Origin: Flavobacterium flabelliforme
GTDB lineage: Bacteria > Bacteroidota > Bacteroidia > Flavobacteriales > Flavobacteriaceae
Assembly: GCF_017948675.1 (NCBI RefSeq)
Contig: NZ_JAGFBU010000001.1
Span: 62,001-126,000, forward strand
Direction of reading: 5' to 3'
Length of the DNA stretch: 64,000 nucleotides
Of the stretch, positions 1-8,825 are shown in pieces. A program made the translations under genes and the position numbers. The notes under the pieces are model-generated. The model was not told where the DNA came from. It made no database searches and was given only the letters and a program-made list of their open reading frames with translations. How positions within the stretch are numbered: the stretch's first letter is position 1; each line of letters starts with the position of its first letter.

Positions 1-350
1 ATAGCAATTTCTTTACCAAAATTTTTAAACTGCGAAGAACTTCTGGGAACTTTTATATTAAAATGATTAAATACAAAATAAACAAATCCAGAACAATCAA
101 AACCTTTTGCACTGCATCCCGCTGCCACATAAGGCGTTCCTATCAAACCTTTTCCGTAATTGATAATCTTATCTCTTAAAGACAACTCGTTTTGAATTGG
201 CTCAGTTAAGGTGTCTTTACTATTTATTTCATAGTACCACTTTTTACAAATTCCCGTTTTTGTAGAGGAATACGCATCCGTTAAAAACAAAAATAGTACT
301 AAATAAAAAACGATTCTGAATTTAAAAAAATGGATATTTTTATAGGTCAT
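1..350 (-). CDS. NlpC/P60 (C40) cell-wall peptidase, N-terminal part
   Basis: The 3' end of this gene is cut by the window start; 116 codons are visible, beginning at the ATG at 348-350. The product starts with a hydrophobic signal-like segment (about residues 11-25) and then enters an NlpC/P60 domain. The diagnostic stretch GTPYVAAGCSAKGFDCSGFV (about residues 71-90) holds the likely catalytic cysteine, C86, in the DCSGF motif. Family members are exported cysteine endopeptidases that cut peptidoglycan stem peptides. The catalytic histidine lies outside the window, so activity cannot be judged. The domain call is seen in the sequence; export and substrate are inferred. Confidence 0.85.
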   Translation of the reverse strand, partial: MTYKNIHFFKFRIVFYLVLFLFLTDAYSSTKTGICKKWYYEINSKDTLTEPIQNELSLRDKIINYGKGLIGTPYVAAGCSAKGFDCSGFVYFVFNHFNIKVPRSSSQFKNFGKEIA

Positions 351-541
351 ATTAAAAATTTAAATAAAAAAAAATATAGCTTTAAACAAAAGAAATTTTA
401 CACTCTAAAATTGAATAAGAAAAGAAAACTACTTATCTCAACGTTACAAATCAAATTAAATTATATAATTCGAATTAAACGAGGTAAAAAACAACATTTA
501 TAAAAGAAAAAAATACTGAATAGCAATAAATTAATTCTATA

Positions 542-569
542 AAAAAAGCCCCATAACGGAGCTTTTTTT
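542..569 (-). terminator. Rho-independent terminator of rluD
   Basis: On the minus strand GCTCC pairs with GGGGC (one G-U pair) around a 5-base loop, followed by seven T. It sits five bases past the rluD stop codon. Confidence 0.75.
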
Positions 570-573
570 AATC

Positions 574-1617
574 TTATTCTTCTACTTCATCAGTCCCATG
601 AGACTTAGAATAATTTCTCCATTTCTCAATACAATCTTGAAGATCTTGTGGTAATTCTGTATCAAATCGCATTAATTCACCCGTTGTAGGATGCACAAAA
701 CCTAATGTTTTAGCATGTAAGGCTTGTCTTGGTAATGCTTTAAAACAATTGTCTATAAACTGTTTGTATTTGGTAAACGTAGTTCCTTTCAAAATCAAAT
801 GACCGCCATAACGCTCGTCATTAAAAAGAGGATGACCAATATGTTTTAAATGCGCGCGAATCTGGTGTGTTCTACCCGTTTCTAGTTGGCATGAAATCAA
901 AGTTACATACCCAAAACGCTCTAAAACTTTGTAATGTGTAATGGCAGGCTTTCCTATTTCTGGATCAGCAAAAACAGCCATTTGCATGCGGTCTTTCAAG
1001 TGGCGCGCTAAGTTTCCTTCGATCGTTCCATTATCTTCAACCACATTTCCCCAAACCAAAGCTACATATTCTCTTTCAGAAGTTTTCGCTTCAAATTGTT
1101 TTGCTAAATGGGTCATAGCAGCTTCTGTTTTGGCAATAACTAGCAAACCAGAAGTGTCTTTATCAATTCGATGTACTAATCCAGGACGCTCACTACTATT
1201 CATTGGCAAATTATCAAAATGATACGCCAAAGCATGAACCAGAGTTCCTGTATAATTCCCGTGACCAGGATGCACAACCATTCCTGGCAATTTATTTATC
1301 AGCAATAAAGTATCGTCTTCATAAACAATATCCAGCGGAATATTCTCTGGAATGATATGGTTTTCGTATGGAGGATGAGTCAACATCACACGAACTACAT
1401 CATTCGCTTTCACCTTATAATTTGATTTTACCGTCGCATCATTTACAAAGATATTCCCTTCGGTTGCGGCAGTTTGTATTTTGTTGCGAGTTGCATTTTG
1501 GATCAATCCCATCAAATATTTATCAATTCGTAAAGCCGCTTGGCCTTTAGGAACTTCAAATCTAAAATGTTCATATAACTCGTCTTCTAAATCTATTGTA
1601 TCTACAGTATTATTCAT
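574..1617 (-). CDS. rluD: RluA/RluD-family 23S rRNA pseudouridine synthase
   Basis: The 347-residue protein has an N-terminal S4-like RNA-binding region (about residues 25-90) and a pseudouridine synthase domain. The catalytic aspartate is in HRIDKDTSG (about residues 149-157), and the late motif GRTHQIRAHL is present. RluD homologues convert uridines of 23S rRNA helix 69 to pseudouridine in the cytoplasm. The exact target is inferred from family similarity, since RluA, RluC and RluD are hard to separate by eye. The gene follows the PASTA-protein gene with a 10-bp gap and is probably cotranscribed with it. A hairpin terminator follows directly. Confidence 0.9.
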   Translation of the reverse strand: MNNTVDTIDLEDELYEHFRFEVPKGQAALRIDKYLMGLIQNATRNKIQTAATEGNIFVNDATVKSNYKVKANDVVRVMLTHPPYENHIIPENIPLDIVYEDDTLLLINKLPGMVVHPGHGNYTGTLVHALAYHFDNLPMNSSERPGLVHRIDKDTSGLLVIAKTEAAMTHLAKQFEAKTSEREYVALVWGNVVEDNGTIEGNLARHLKDRMQMAVFADPEIGKPAITHYKVLERFGYVTLISCQLETGRTHQIRAHLKHIGHPLFNDERYGGHLILKGTTFTKYKQFIDNCFKALPRQALHAKTLGFVHPTTGELMRFDTELPQDLQDCIEKWRNYSKSHGTDEVEE

Positions 1618-1627
1618 TAATTGGTAT

Positions 1628-2230
1628 TTATTCTATTGGCGTACTTAGTGTATCCGCTGCATTTTCTTCTTCTTGATAACTCATTTTTCCGTCGCCCAAA
1701 ACCAAATCAATTTTAGATGATTTTAGAACTCTATCGCCTACTTTTAGATTTCGTCCTTTAAAACGCATTTCCAGCACCATATCTTTTCCTAAATTAGGTA
1801 CATAAGTAACTGTTCCTTCATCAAGTCCTAAAGCTTTCAATGTTGGCACCGCTTCACGATACGTTTTTTCGATTAAATCAGGAACTTTAACTGATGAAAA
1901 TCCAGAAGTATTAATTTTTATGTATATTTTTCGACCTACTTTAACCTTAGTGCCTGGAGTTGGATCTTGTTCTACCACACTAAATTGGGGAAAATCGCTT
2001 CTATAATCCACACTATCCAAAAGAACGTAGTCTAAATCCAATTCATCAAGTTTTGTCTGCACTTGTTCCTCAGTCAGTTTTCGCAAATCCGGAACTGCAA
2101 TTTCATGACCGTGATCGGTTGTAAAAGTCAACCAATGCATAAACAAATAACCCAAAGTAGCCAAAATGGCAAAAGCAACTAGTACTTGTATTACAAAAAC
2201 ACGGCTAGTAAGATACTTACGTAAACTCAT
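1628..2230 (-). CDS. Membrane-anchored PASTA-domain protein
   Basis: Starting at 2230 the protein is 200 residues, with one N-terminal membrane segment (about 9-31) and then two to three PASTA modules in the periplasm (for example VPDLRKLTEEQVQTKLDELD). PASTA modules bind peptidoglycan-like ligands in the Ser/Thr kinases and PBPs where they were defined. No kinase or transpeptidase domain is attached here, so its function is open. A longer frame begins at 2275, but a -7 promoter match at 2251-2258 would place transcription start near 2247, which favours 2230. The gene precedes rluD and is divergent from ddl. Confidence 0.85.
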   Translation of the reverse strand: MSLRKYLTSRVFVIQVLVAFAILATLGYLFMHWLTFTTDHGHEIAVPDLRKLTEEQVQTKLDELDLDYVLLDSVDYRSDFPQFSVVEQDPTPGTKVKVGRKIYIKINTSGFSSVKVPDLIEKTYREAVPTLKALGLDEGTVTYVPNLGKDMVLEMRFKGRNLKVGDRVLKSSKIDLVLGDGKMSYQEEENAADTLSTPIE

Positions 2231-2250
2231 AAATTTATTTTTAGATGTCG

Positions 2251-2258
2251 CAAAGATA
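2251..2258 (-). promoter_or_regulatory. Promoter -7 element of the PASTA-rluD pair
   Basis: TATCTTTG on the minus strand matches the Bacteroidota -7 consensus TAnnTTTG, about 20 bases upstream of the chosen start at 2230. Confidence 0.5.
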
Positions 2259-2284
2259 AAGCTATTTCGTTTCAAAAAAAATGA

Positions 2285-2292
2285 TAATTTTG
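2285..2292 (+). promoter_or_regulatory. Possible -7 element of ddl
   Basis: TAATTTTG matches TAnnTTTG. Transcription from here would start near 2296 and carry the palindromic repeat at 2306-2386 in the ddl leader. No clear TTTG -33 box is visible. Confidence 0.35.
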
Positions 2293-2305
2293 TTTAATAC
2301 TCTCT

Positions 2306-2386
2306 GGAGCTATTTCCCGCTATTCGTTGCAATCTTTTTATCGGCCAAAAGGCCAATAAAAAGGATTTCCACTGCTATCGGGGCTA
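2306..2386. repeat. Palindromic intergenic repeat, copy A
   Basis: This 81-bp imperfect palindrome begins GGAGCTATTTCCCGC and ends CTGCTATCGGGGCTA. Its centre is a GGCC-AAAA-GGCC hairpin flanked by ATCTTTTTAT and ATAAAAAGGAT arms. A second copy lies at 20417-20493 in the same orientation. It occupies the leader between the divergent PASTA gene and ddl. The frame that runs through it ahead of ddl is therefore unlikely to be coding. Confidence 0.8.
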
Positions 2387-2424
2387 AAAAAAGAAAACGT
2401 TTTCATAACCTATATCTTTCAAAA

Positions 2425-3399
2425 ATGAAGAACATTGCCATCATCATGGGCGGATATTCTAGCGAATATAAAATCTCACTAATCAGCGGAAACGTTGTTT
2501 ATCAATTCTTAGACAAAACCCAATACAACGCATTCCGCATCCATATTTTTAAAGAAAAATGGGTTTATGTAGATGCAAGCGATACGGAATTCCCCATCGA
2601 TAAAAATGACTTTTCCGTAACAGTCGCTGGCACTAAAATCACTTTTGATTGTGTGTTTAATGCCATTCACGGAACACCTGGCGAAGATGGTTTAATGCAA
2701 GCGTATTTCGAACTTTTAAACATTCCACAAACCTCTTGCGATTACTACCAAGCGGCCTTAACGTTCAACAAAAGAGATTTATTATCGGTTTTAAAACCAT
2801 ACGGAATCAAAACAGCGACTTCCTATTACTTAAACAAAGGGGATAAAATCAATACGGACGAGATTGTAGCAAAAGTGGGTTTGCCTTGTTTTGTAAAACC
2901 AAATAAAGCAGGATCAAGTTTCGGAATTTCTAAAGCAAAAACAGCTGCCGAATTGCCTATTGCAATTGAAGTGGCTTACAAAGAAGATAACGAAATCATC
3001 ATAGAAAGTTTCCTAGACGGAACTGAAGTTTCGGTTGGAGTTATCAATTACAAAGGTATCGTAACTGTATTACCCATTACCGAAATAGTCTCTGATAATG
3101 ATTTCTTTGATTATGAAGCAAAATACTTAGGAAAATCACAAGAAATTACGCCAGCCAGAATTTCTGATGAAATGACGCAAAAAGTAAGCGAAATAGCAAA
3201 ACGCGCTTATGAAATCCTAAAAATGAAAGGGTTCTCTAGAAGTGAATTTATTATCGTAGATGGTGAACCGTTCATGCTTGAAATGAATACCATTCCAGGA
3301 TTAACAACAGAAAGCTTGATTCCACAACAAGCAAAAGCAGCAGGAATTTCACTAGAAGATTTATTCACAAACGCAATAGAATTGGCTTTAAACAACTAA
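2425..3399 (+). CDS. ddl: D-alanine--D-alanine ligase
   Basis: The ATP-grasp ligase joins two D-alanines for the peptidoglycan stem peptide in the cytoplasm. From 2425 it is 324 residues, the usual Ddl size. It starts MKNIAIIMGGYSSEYKIS, with the N-terminal GG(Y)S substrate loop, and has HGTPGEDG and GSSFGISK nucleotide-binding segments and the C-terminal EMNTIPGLT with the metal-binding Glu/Asn. The frame stays open back to 2281, but the 48 extra residues are encoded by a palindromic repeat and resemble no Ddl, so I reject them. DUF421 and coaD genes follow at short spacing, suggesting an operon. Confidence 0.93.
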   Translation: MKNIAIIMGGYSSEYKISLISGNVVYQFLDKTQYNAFRIHIFKEKWVYVDASDTEFPIDKNDFSVTVAGTKITFDCVFNAIHGTPGEDGLMQAYFELLNIPQTSCDYYQAALTFNKRDLLSVLKPYGIKTATSYYLNKGDKINTDEIVAKVGLPCFVKPNKAGSSFGISKAKTAAELPIAIEVAYKEDNEIIIESFLDGTEVSVGVINYKGIVTVLPITEIVSDNDFFDYEAKYLGKSQEITPARISDEMTQKVSEIAKRAYEILKMKGFSRSEFIIVDGEPFMLEMNTIPGLTTESLIPQQAKAAGISLEDLFTNAIELALNN

Positions 3400-3408
3400 A
3401 TTTCTATT

Positions 3409-4101
3409 ATGAAAGAAATATTTGAATGGAACAGATTATTATTTAATGGTTTACCAGAATCCTTTCTTTTAGAAGTCATTTTTCGATCAACAGTAATGTT
3501 TATTGTTTTACTGCTTACCTTAAAAGTAGCAGGAAAACGCGGCGTAAAACAATTGTCTGTTTTTGAAACTGTAATAATAATTGCTTTAGGATCAGCAGCT
3601 GGAGACCCAATGTTTTATGAAGATGTGGGTATAATTCCAGCTATTACCGTATTTACTGTCATTATCCTTTTGTATCGATTAGTCACTTGGTTTACAGGAA
3701 AAAGCAAGAAATTCGAAGAGTTTATAGAAGGAAAAACAGAGTGTTTGATTCAGGAAGGAAAATTTTCGATTGCATCTTTCAAAAAAGAAAGTTTAGCGCA
3801 AGATGAATTTTTCTCGGAACTCAGATTAAAATCTATTGAACACTTAGGACAAATAAAAAGTGCATTTATGGAAACCAGCGGCGAAATAAGTGTTTTTTAT
3901 TATGAAGATGATAAGGTAAAATCAGGTTTGCCAATTCTGCCCCATTTATTCAATCAAAAAAACAGTGTTATTCCTAATGAAGGGCTTTATTCTTGCACTT
4001 TTTGCGGAAATACAATACAGCAAAAAGCGGGAATGGCTACCTGTGATGTTTGTAATAAATCAGAATGGGTAGCTTCATTAAATACCATTCGTAAATCATA
4101 A
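3409..4101 (+). CDS. DUF421 (YetF-like) membrane protein with C-terminal zinc-ribbon-like tail
   Basis: The 230-residue protein has an N-terminal membrane part (about residues 20-95, including the conserved GKRGVKQLSVFE) followed by the soluble DUF421 domain (about 100-185). Function in the YetF family is not well established. Unusually, the C-terminus adds a paired-cysteine motif, CTFCG...CDVCN (about 199-217), which looks like a metal-binding knuckle. It begins nine bases after ddl and is followed by coaD 39 bases later. Cotranscription is likely, but no functional link to cell-wall synthesis can be read from the sequence. Confidence 0.8.
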   Translation: MKEIFEWNRLLFNGLPESFLLEVIFRSTVMFIVLLLTLKVAGKRGVKQLSVFETVIIIALGSAAGDPMFYEDVGIIPAITVFTVIILLYRLVTWFTGKSKKFEEFIEGKTECLIQEGKFSIASFKKESLAQDEFFSELRLKSIEHLGQIKSAFMETSGEISVFYYEDDKVKSGLPILPHLFNQKNSVIPNEGLYSCTFCGNTIQQKAGMATCDVCNKSEWVASLNTIRKS

Positions 4102-4140
4102 TTTAAAGTAAATCAGTTTACCAATAGACTATAATACAAT

Positions 4141-4596
4141 ATGAGAAAAGCAATATTCCCGGGATCTTTTGACCCAATTACCTTAGGACATGAAGATATA
4201 ATTAATCGAGCCATTTCCCTTTTTGACGAAATTGTAATTGCTATTGGTGTTAATGCCGAAAAAAAATACATGTTTTCACTTGAAGAAAGAAAACGATTCA
4301 TCGAAGAAACATTTAAGGATGAGCCTAAAGTTTCAGTCATTACTTACGAAGGATTAACCATTGATTTGTGTCATAAAGTCAAAGCTAATTTTATTCTTCG
4401 TGGCTTGCGAAATCCCGCCGATTTTGAATTTGAAAAAGCTATTGCACACACTAATAGACGTTTGGCAAAAATAGAAACTGTGTTTTTATTAACTGCAGCA
4501 AAAACTTCCTATATCAGTTCAAGCATTGTTAGAGACGTTCTTAGAAACGGCGGACAATATGAATTGCTGGTTCCTAGTGCGGTTAGAATGAAATAG
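4141..4596 (+). CDS. coaD: Pantetheine-phosphate adenylyltransferase
   Basis: This enzyme transfers AMP from ATP to 4'-phosphopantetheine, the penultimate step of coenzyme A synthesis. The 151-residue length is normal. The nucleotidyltransferase signature GSFDPITLGH (residues 8-17), the RGLRN segment and the ISSSIVRD motif are all visible. It is the third gene of the apparent ddl-DUF421-coaD run. Confidence 0.95.
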   Translation: MRKAIFPGSFDPITLGHEDIINRAISLFDEIVIAIGVNAEKKYMFSLEERKRFIEETFKDEPKVSVITYEGLTIDLCHKVKANFILRGLRNPADFEFEKAIAHTNRRLAKIETVFLLTAAKTSYISSSIVRDVLRNGGQYELLVPSAVRMK

Positions 4597-4791
4597 TTTT
4601 GCAGTAATTGATAAAAACTTTAAGTGGTGTATTTGTCACACAGAAAGCATCTTCTTTTTTTCAAACACTATTGATTTAATAATCAGCAGAATAATATTAA
4701 GAGTACTTATTAATATATACAATCAAAACTACTATAATTTGCGAAGACAATCTTTAAACAGTAAATTCGCCTAAAATAAAGACATCAAATA

Positions 4792-5370
4792 ATGAGCATA
4801 GAAAGAGAATTAAGCAAACGTAGTGGATCTAAATGTGAACTTTGTGGCGCAACCGAAAACCTAAAAGTGTACGAAGTATTGCCAACAAAAAAAGGTGGGC
4901 TTGATGAAAGTATCATGGCTTGTAGCACTTGTGTTGATCAAATAGAAAACCCTGAAAATGTAGATTTAAACCATTGGAGATGTTTAAACGACAGCATGTG
5001 GAGCGAACAAACTCCGGTACAAGTTGTGGCTTGGAGAATGTTAAGCCGTTTGCGTTCTGCTGGATGGCCACAAGAATTACTAGATCAAATGTATTTAGAT
5101 GAAGATACTTTGGCTTGGGCTCAAGCTACAGGTGAAGGAGAAGATGACGAAAACAAAATTATACATCGTGACAGTAATGGCGTAATCTTAGAACACGGAG
5201 ACTCCGTTGTCCTGATTAAAGATTTGAAAGTAAAAGGATCGAGCATGGTTGCTAAACAAGGAACCGCAGTGCGTAACATTCGATTAGACCATGAAAACGC
5301 TGAATATATTGAAGGAAAAGTAGATGGACAAACAATTGTAATTATTACTCAATATGTTAAGAAAACATAA
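4792..5370 (+). CDS. PhnA/YjdM-family zinc-ribbon protein
   Basis: The 192-residue protein starts with a Cys4 zinc ribbon (CELCG near residues 15-19, CSTC near 44-47) and ends with the PhnA domain (HRDSNGVILEHGDSVVLIKDL, then KVKGSS and GTAVRNIRL). The historical link of PhnA to alkylphosphonate use is weak, so the name should not be read as a function. It stands alone between coaD and a convergent helicase gene. The 195-bp upstream gap holds a TATAATTTGC string near 4735 that resembles a promoter with an extra spacer base. A strong hairpin terminator follows. Confidence 0.85.
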   Translation: MSIERELSKRSGSKCELCGATENLKVYEVLPTKKGGLDESIMACSTCVDQIENPENVDLNHWRCLNDSMWSEQTPVQVVAWRMLSRLRSAGWPQELLDQMYLDEDTLAWAQATGEGEDDENKIIHRDSNGVILEHGDSVVLIKDLKVKGSSMVAKQGTAVRNIRLDHENAEYIEGKVDGQTIVIITQYVKKT

Positions 5371-5412
5371 ATTTTAGTGATTGATAGTTAGTAATCAGTT
5401 TTGAGTAAAAAT

Positions 5413-5458
5413 AAAAAAAACGTTAGCAGTCTAAATTTAGACTGCTAACGTTTTTTTT
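5413..5458. terminator. Perfect bidirectional terminator
   Basis: ACGTTAGCAGTCTAAA is followed at once by its reverse complement, with A8 on one side and T8 on the other. It ends the PhnA-family gene and may also stop readthrough from the opposing helicase gene. Confidence 0.9.
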
Positions 5459-5485
5459 ATTTTCCTTTTCCGTAACAAACTCACT

Positions 5486-5546
5486 ACAGTTGTGTAGCTG
5501 GAATCGCCTCAACAATGTAGAGCAACTTTATAGAGATGCTTCCAGC
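5486..5546. repeat. Compound stem-loop in a convergent intergenic region
   Basis: CTACA-GTTG-TGTAG forms a small hairpin, and GCTGGAA at 5497-5503 pairs with TTCCAGC at 5540-5546. The segment looks like a decayed intergenic repeat, but no second copy is visible in this window. Confidence 0.35.
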
Positions 5547-5592
5547 ATGACAAAATAATTGGAATGAAGACTTTTCAAAACTGATCAATAAT

Positions 5593-6939
5593 CTATTCCT
5601 CTTCTTTCTTAATAACTTTTCTTGCTACTTCGATTTTGAATTTTTTACCCTTCATTTTCTCATCTTTAATCGCGTGCAATAGATCTTTCACTTTATTGAA
5701 TTTAACCGCCGCAAAAGAGATAAAATCTTTGACTTCAATTAATCCTAAATCGCCTTTTTCCAGTTTTCCTTTTTGAGAAAAGAAACCTACTATATCAATT
5801 TTATTCAATTTATTTTTCTTTCCACCACTAATGTAAATCGTTTGAAATTGAGGTGGCTTTGGTAATGAAGTTGCATTTTCAACATTAAAAACAGGCATTC
5901 CGTAATCTAGATAATCTGCTTTTTTCTCACTTTCGTGCGCAACAATATATGCCGTTCCAGAAGCTAACATACGAGCTGTTCTACCATTTCTATGCGTAAA
6001 TTCATCTTCCTTAGCAGGTAAATGATAATGAATTACGTGATTCATCTCGGGAATATCAAGTCCACGAGCCGCTAAATCAGTGGTGATTAAATAACTCACA
6101 CTTCCATTACGGAACTGAATTAAAGCGCGTTCCCTTTCATCCTGATCCATACCACCGTGATAGTAGGTAGCGTAAATTCCTTTTTCGTTCAAGGTATCGC
6201 TAATGCGTTCTGCAGCATCACGATGATTACAAAAAACAATAGCAGATTCTGATTTCAAAGAACAAATTAAGTTGAACAAACTTCCTATTTTATCTTTATC
6301 CTTAGAAACTACCATTTTCATCGAAAGGTTTGATTCTTGTTCATTTTCGGGAATAAAGTCAAGAATGGTAGGATTTACCACTCTTGAATATCTTGGAATC
6401 TCAATATCAGAAGTTGCTGAAACTAGAACACGTTTGTTAAGCTTAGTCAGTTTTCCAATGATAAATGACATTTGCTCATGGAAACCCAATTGTAATGATT
6501 TATCAAATTCATCGAGAATCAAGGTTTGAATTTTATCCAAACGAAAAGTTCCTCTATCAATATGATCCGCAATTCTTCCTGGTGTTCCTATTAAAACAGC
6601 TGGTGGATTACTTAAATTTTTTATTTCTGTGTCGATAGAATGCCCACCATAACACACATTTACTTTATAATCAGTACCCATTTTTTTCCAAACTTGCTCA
6701 ATCTGTAATCCTAATTCACGTGAAGGAACTAAAATTAAGCACTGAACTGATAGAATTTCTGGTTGTAACATTTCAAGAATTGGCAACAAAAAAGCCAAGG
6801 TTTTCCCAGAGCCCGTTGGCGATAGTAATAATACATTACTATCGTTTAAGATCGCGTCTTGAGCAACTTCTTGCATTTCATTCAGGCTTTCGATGCCTAA
6901 ATTCAAAAGTATATTGTTGGAATGGTGTTTCGTATTCAT
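5593..6939 (-). CDS. DEAD-box RNA helicase with DbpA-type C-terminal domain
   Basis: Starting at the ATG at 6939 (MNTKHHSNNILLNLGIESL) the protein has 448 residues. Seen in order are a Q-motif-like start, Walker A SPTGSGKT, GTPGR, motif II LDEFD (DEFD where DEAD is usual), SAT, and HRNGRTAR. The last ~75 residues match the DbpA RNA-binding fold (KLNKIDIVGFFSQKG, IEVKDFISFAAVKF). In E. coli, DbpA acts on 23S rRNA helix 92 during 50S assembly; a similar role here is inferred. A frame open back to 7071 would add 44 residues upstream of a good -7 element at 6954-6961, so I reject that start. Confidence 0.9.
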   Translation of the reverse strand: MNTKHHSNNILLNLGIESLNEMQEVAQDAILNDSNVLLLSPTGSGKTLAFLLPILEMLQPEILSVQCLILVPSRELGLQIEQVWKKMGTDYKVNVCYGGHSIDTEIKNLSNPPAVLIGTPGRIADHIDRGTFRLDKIQTLILDEFDKSLQLGFHEQMSFIIGKLTKLNKRVLVSATSDIEIPRYSRVVNPTILDFIPENEQESNLSMKMVVSKDKDKIGSLFNLICSLKSESAIVFCNHRDAAERISDTLNEKGIYATYYHGGMDQDERERALIQFRNGSVSYLITTDLAARGLDIPEMNHVIHYHLPAKEDEFTHRNGRTARMLASGTAYIVAHESEKKADYLDYGMPVFNVENATSLPKPPQFQTIYISGGKKNKLNKIDIVGFFSQKGKLEKGDLGLIEVKDFISFAAVKFNKVKDLLHAIKDEKMKGKKFKIEVARKVIKKEEE

Positions 6940-6953
6940 TTTTTTTATTTGTG

Positions 6954-6961
6954 CAAAGGTA
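6954..6961 (-). promoter_or_regulatory. Promoter -7 element of the DbpA-like helicase gene
   Basis: TACCTTTG on the minus strand is an exact TAnnTTTG match, giving a leader of about 11 bases before the ATG at 6939. It also decides the start codon. Confidence 0.55.
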
Positions 6962-7043
6962 ATTCTAAATTTTAAATTATCATTTGTTTTAAATAGGGCG
7001 TTTAGGAGAATAGCATTGCTTATAAAAACAGTATAAAATTTGC

Positions 7044-7051
7044 TACATTTG
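7044..7051 (+). promoter_or_regulatory. Promoter -7 element of the M14 peptidase gene
   Basis: TACATTTG matches TAnnTTTG 23 bases before the ATG at 7075. It is divergent from the helicase promoter. Confidence 0.5.
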
Positions 7052-7074
7052 ATAATCAATTTAAAAATCAAAGT

Positions 7075-8805
7075 ATGAGATTTTTCACGCTCCTTATTTT
7101 ACTCTTTTCAATTAGTGTCTTGGCACAAAAAACAAATAAATACGATACCTTTTTTGAAAAGGGCAACGGAAATCAAACGCCAAGTTATACCGAAACAATC
7201 TCCTATTACACTTTATTATCTAATGATTTCCCGTCTATAAAAATGCAAAAAATGGGTTTAACAGATAGTGGAGAACCATTACATATTGTTATTTTTAATC
7301 CCGAAAAGCAATTCGACTTTGAAAAAATCAATAAAAACAAAGCCGTAATCTTATTGAATAACGGAATTCATGGCGGAGAACCCGACGGAATTGATGCGAG
7401 TATGCAATTGTTTAGAGATTTGGCTTTAGGCAAAATTAAAGCTCCAAAAAACACGGTTATAGTTTGCATTCCAGTATATAATATTGGAGGCGCTTTAAAT
7501 AGAAATTCGACCACAAGAACAAATCAAGAGGGTCCAGAAATCTATGGTTTTAGAGGAAATGCTAGAAACTATGATTTAAATCGAGATTTCATAAAGTCAG
7601 ATACTAGGAACACCAAAAGTTTTGTCGAAATATTTCACAAAATCAATCCAGATGTTTTTATTGATAATCATGTTAGCAATGGCGCCGATTATCAATACAA
7701 ACTGACTTATATCATGACCCAGCACAACAAATTAGGGAATGTATTAGGCGATTTTTTGAATAGTGAAATGATGCCAGCTTTGGTAACCGATTTACAAAAA
7801 AAGGGAATCGAAACTACTCCATATGTAAATGCCTTTTCAGATACGCCAGACAAAGGGTTTGCTCAGTTTTTTGAAAGTCCAAGATATGCAACGGGTTACA
7901 CATCTTTATTTAACTCCATTGGTTTTGTAGTAGAAACGCACATGCTAAAAAAATATGCAGACCGTGTAAAAGTAACCTATGAATATATGCGCTCCGCAAT
8001 TGATTTTACCGATAATAATTATACTAAAATCAAACAAATGAGATTAAAAAATGAAGAACAATATAAACCTGAAAAATCCTATACGATAAAATGGGAAATT
8101 GATACTACAAAGGTAATTCCTTTCTCTTTTTTAGGTTATGAAGGCAGCCACAAAAAAAGTGAGGTTACCTCAGGAAATCGATTGTTTTACGATCGTACAA
8201 AACCTTACAAAAAAGAAGTGCCATTTAGCAAAGAGTATAAATCTGCAAAAGAAATTATCATACCCGCATCTTACATAATTCCGAAAGGATTTTGGGATGT
8301 TATTGAATTATTAAAAAGCAATGGAATTGCAATGCATGAATTAAAAAAAGACACTGTTATTGAAGTGGAAAGTTACAGAATTGCTGATTTTAAAACGACC
8401 AATTCCGCTTATGAAGGACATTATTTACATAGAAATACGACTACCACATCGCAAATTAAGAAAATGGCTTTTGCTAAGGGAGATTATTTGATTACAACAA
8501 GTCAAAAAGGAATAAAATATTTACTAGAAACTCTAGAACCCGAAGCGATTGATTCTTTCTTTAATTGGAATTTTTTCGAAACGATATTGCAACAAAAAGA
8601 AGGGTATTCTGACTATGTTTTTGAAGATACTGCTGCTAAAATATTAAAAGAAAATCCAAAACTAAAAGACGAATTACAGCAAAAAATGCAAAGCGATACC
8701 AACTTTTCAAAGAACCAAGAAGCGCAATTGGATTGGATTTATAAACATTCTATTTACTATGAAGCTGCACATTTACAATATCCAGTCTATCGAATTTTAA
8801 AATAA
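7075..8805 (+). CDS. Secreted M14-family zinc carboxypeptidase-like protein
   Basis: The 576-residue protein begins with a cleavable signal peptide (MRFFTLLILLFSISVLAQ). The M14 zinc site is visible as HGGEPDG (H and E, about residues 98-104) with a later IDNHVSNGAD histidine. RNYDLNRDF supplies the arginine region, and VVETHML the likely catalytic glutamate (about 283). The C-terminal ~270 residues form an extension I do not recognise. It probably trims peptides outside the cytoplasmic membrane. It is monocistronic by spacing and divergent from the helicase gene. Confidence 0.85.
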   Translation: MRFFTLLILLFSISVLAQKTNKYDTFFEKGNGNQTPSYTETISYYTLLSNDFPSIKMQKMGLTDSGEPLHIVIFNPEKQFDFEKINKNKAVILLNNGIHGGEPDGIDASMQLFRDLALGKIKAPKNTVIVCIPVYNIGGALNRNSTTRTNQEGPEIYGFRGNARNYDLNRDFIKSDTRNTKSFVEIFHKINPDVFIDNHVSNGADYQYKLTYIMTQHNKLGNVLGDFLNSEMMPALVTDLQKKGIETTPYVNAFSDTPDKGFAQFFESPRYATGYTSLFNSIGFVVETHMLKKYADRVKVTYEYMRSAIDFTDNNYTKIKQMRLKNEEQYKPEKSYTIKWEIDTTKVIPFSFLGYEGSHKKSEVTSGNRLFYDRTKPYKKEVPFSKEYKSAKEIIIPASYIIPKGFWDVIELLKSNGIAMHELKKDTVIEVESYRIADFKTTNSAYEGHYLHRNTTTTSQIKKMAFAKGDYLITTSQKGIKYLLETLEPEAIDSFFNWNFFETILQQKEGYSDYVFEDTAAKILKENPKLKDELQQKMQSDTNFSKNQEAQLDWIYKHSIYYEAAHLQYPVYRILK

Positions 8806-8825
8806 AATTCTATTTTTAATAGATA

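Noticed and set aside
1628..2230. PASTA Ser/Thr kinase
   Set aside because: Only a membrane anchor and PASTA modules are present, with no kinase domain in or beside the gene.
2281..2424. N-terminal extension of the ddl frame
   Set aside because: The extra residues are encoded by a palindromic repeat, and the Ddl fold begins cleanly at the ATG at 2425.
4792..5370. Phosphonate metabolism gene
   Set aside because: The PhnA name is historical; no phn genes are nearby and the family function is not phosphonate breakdown.
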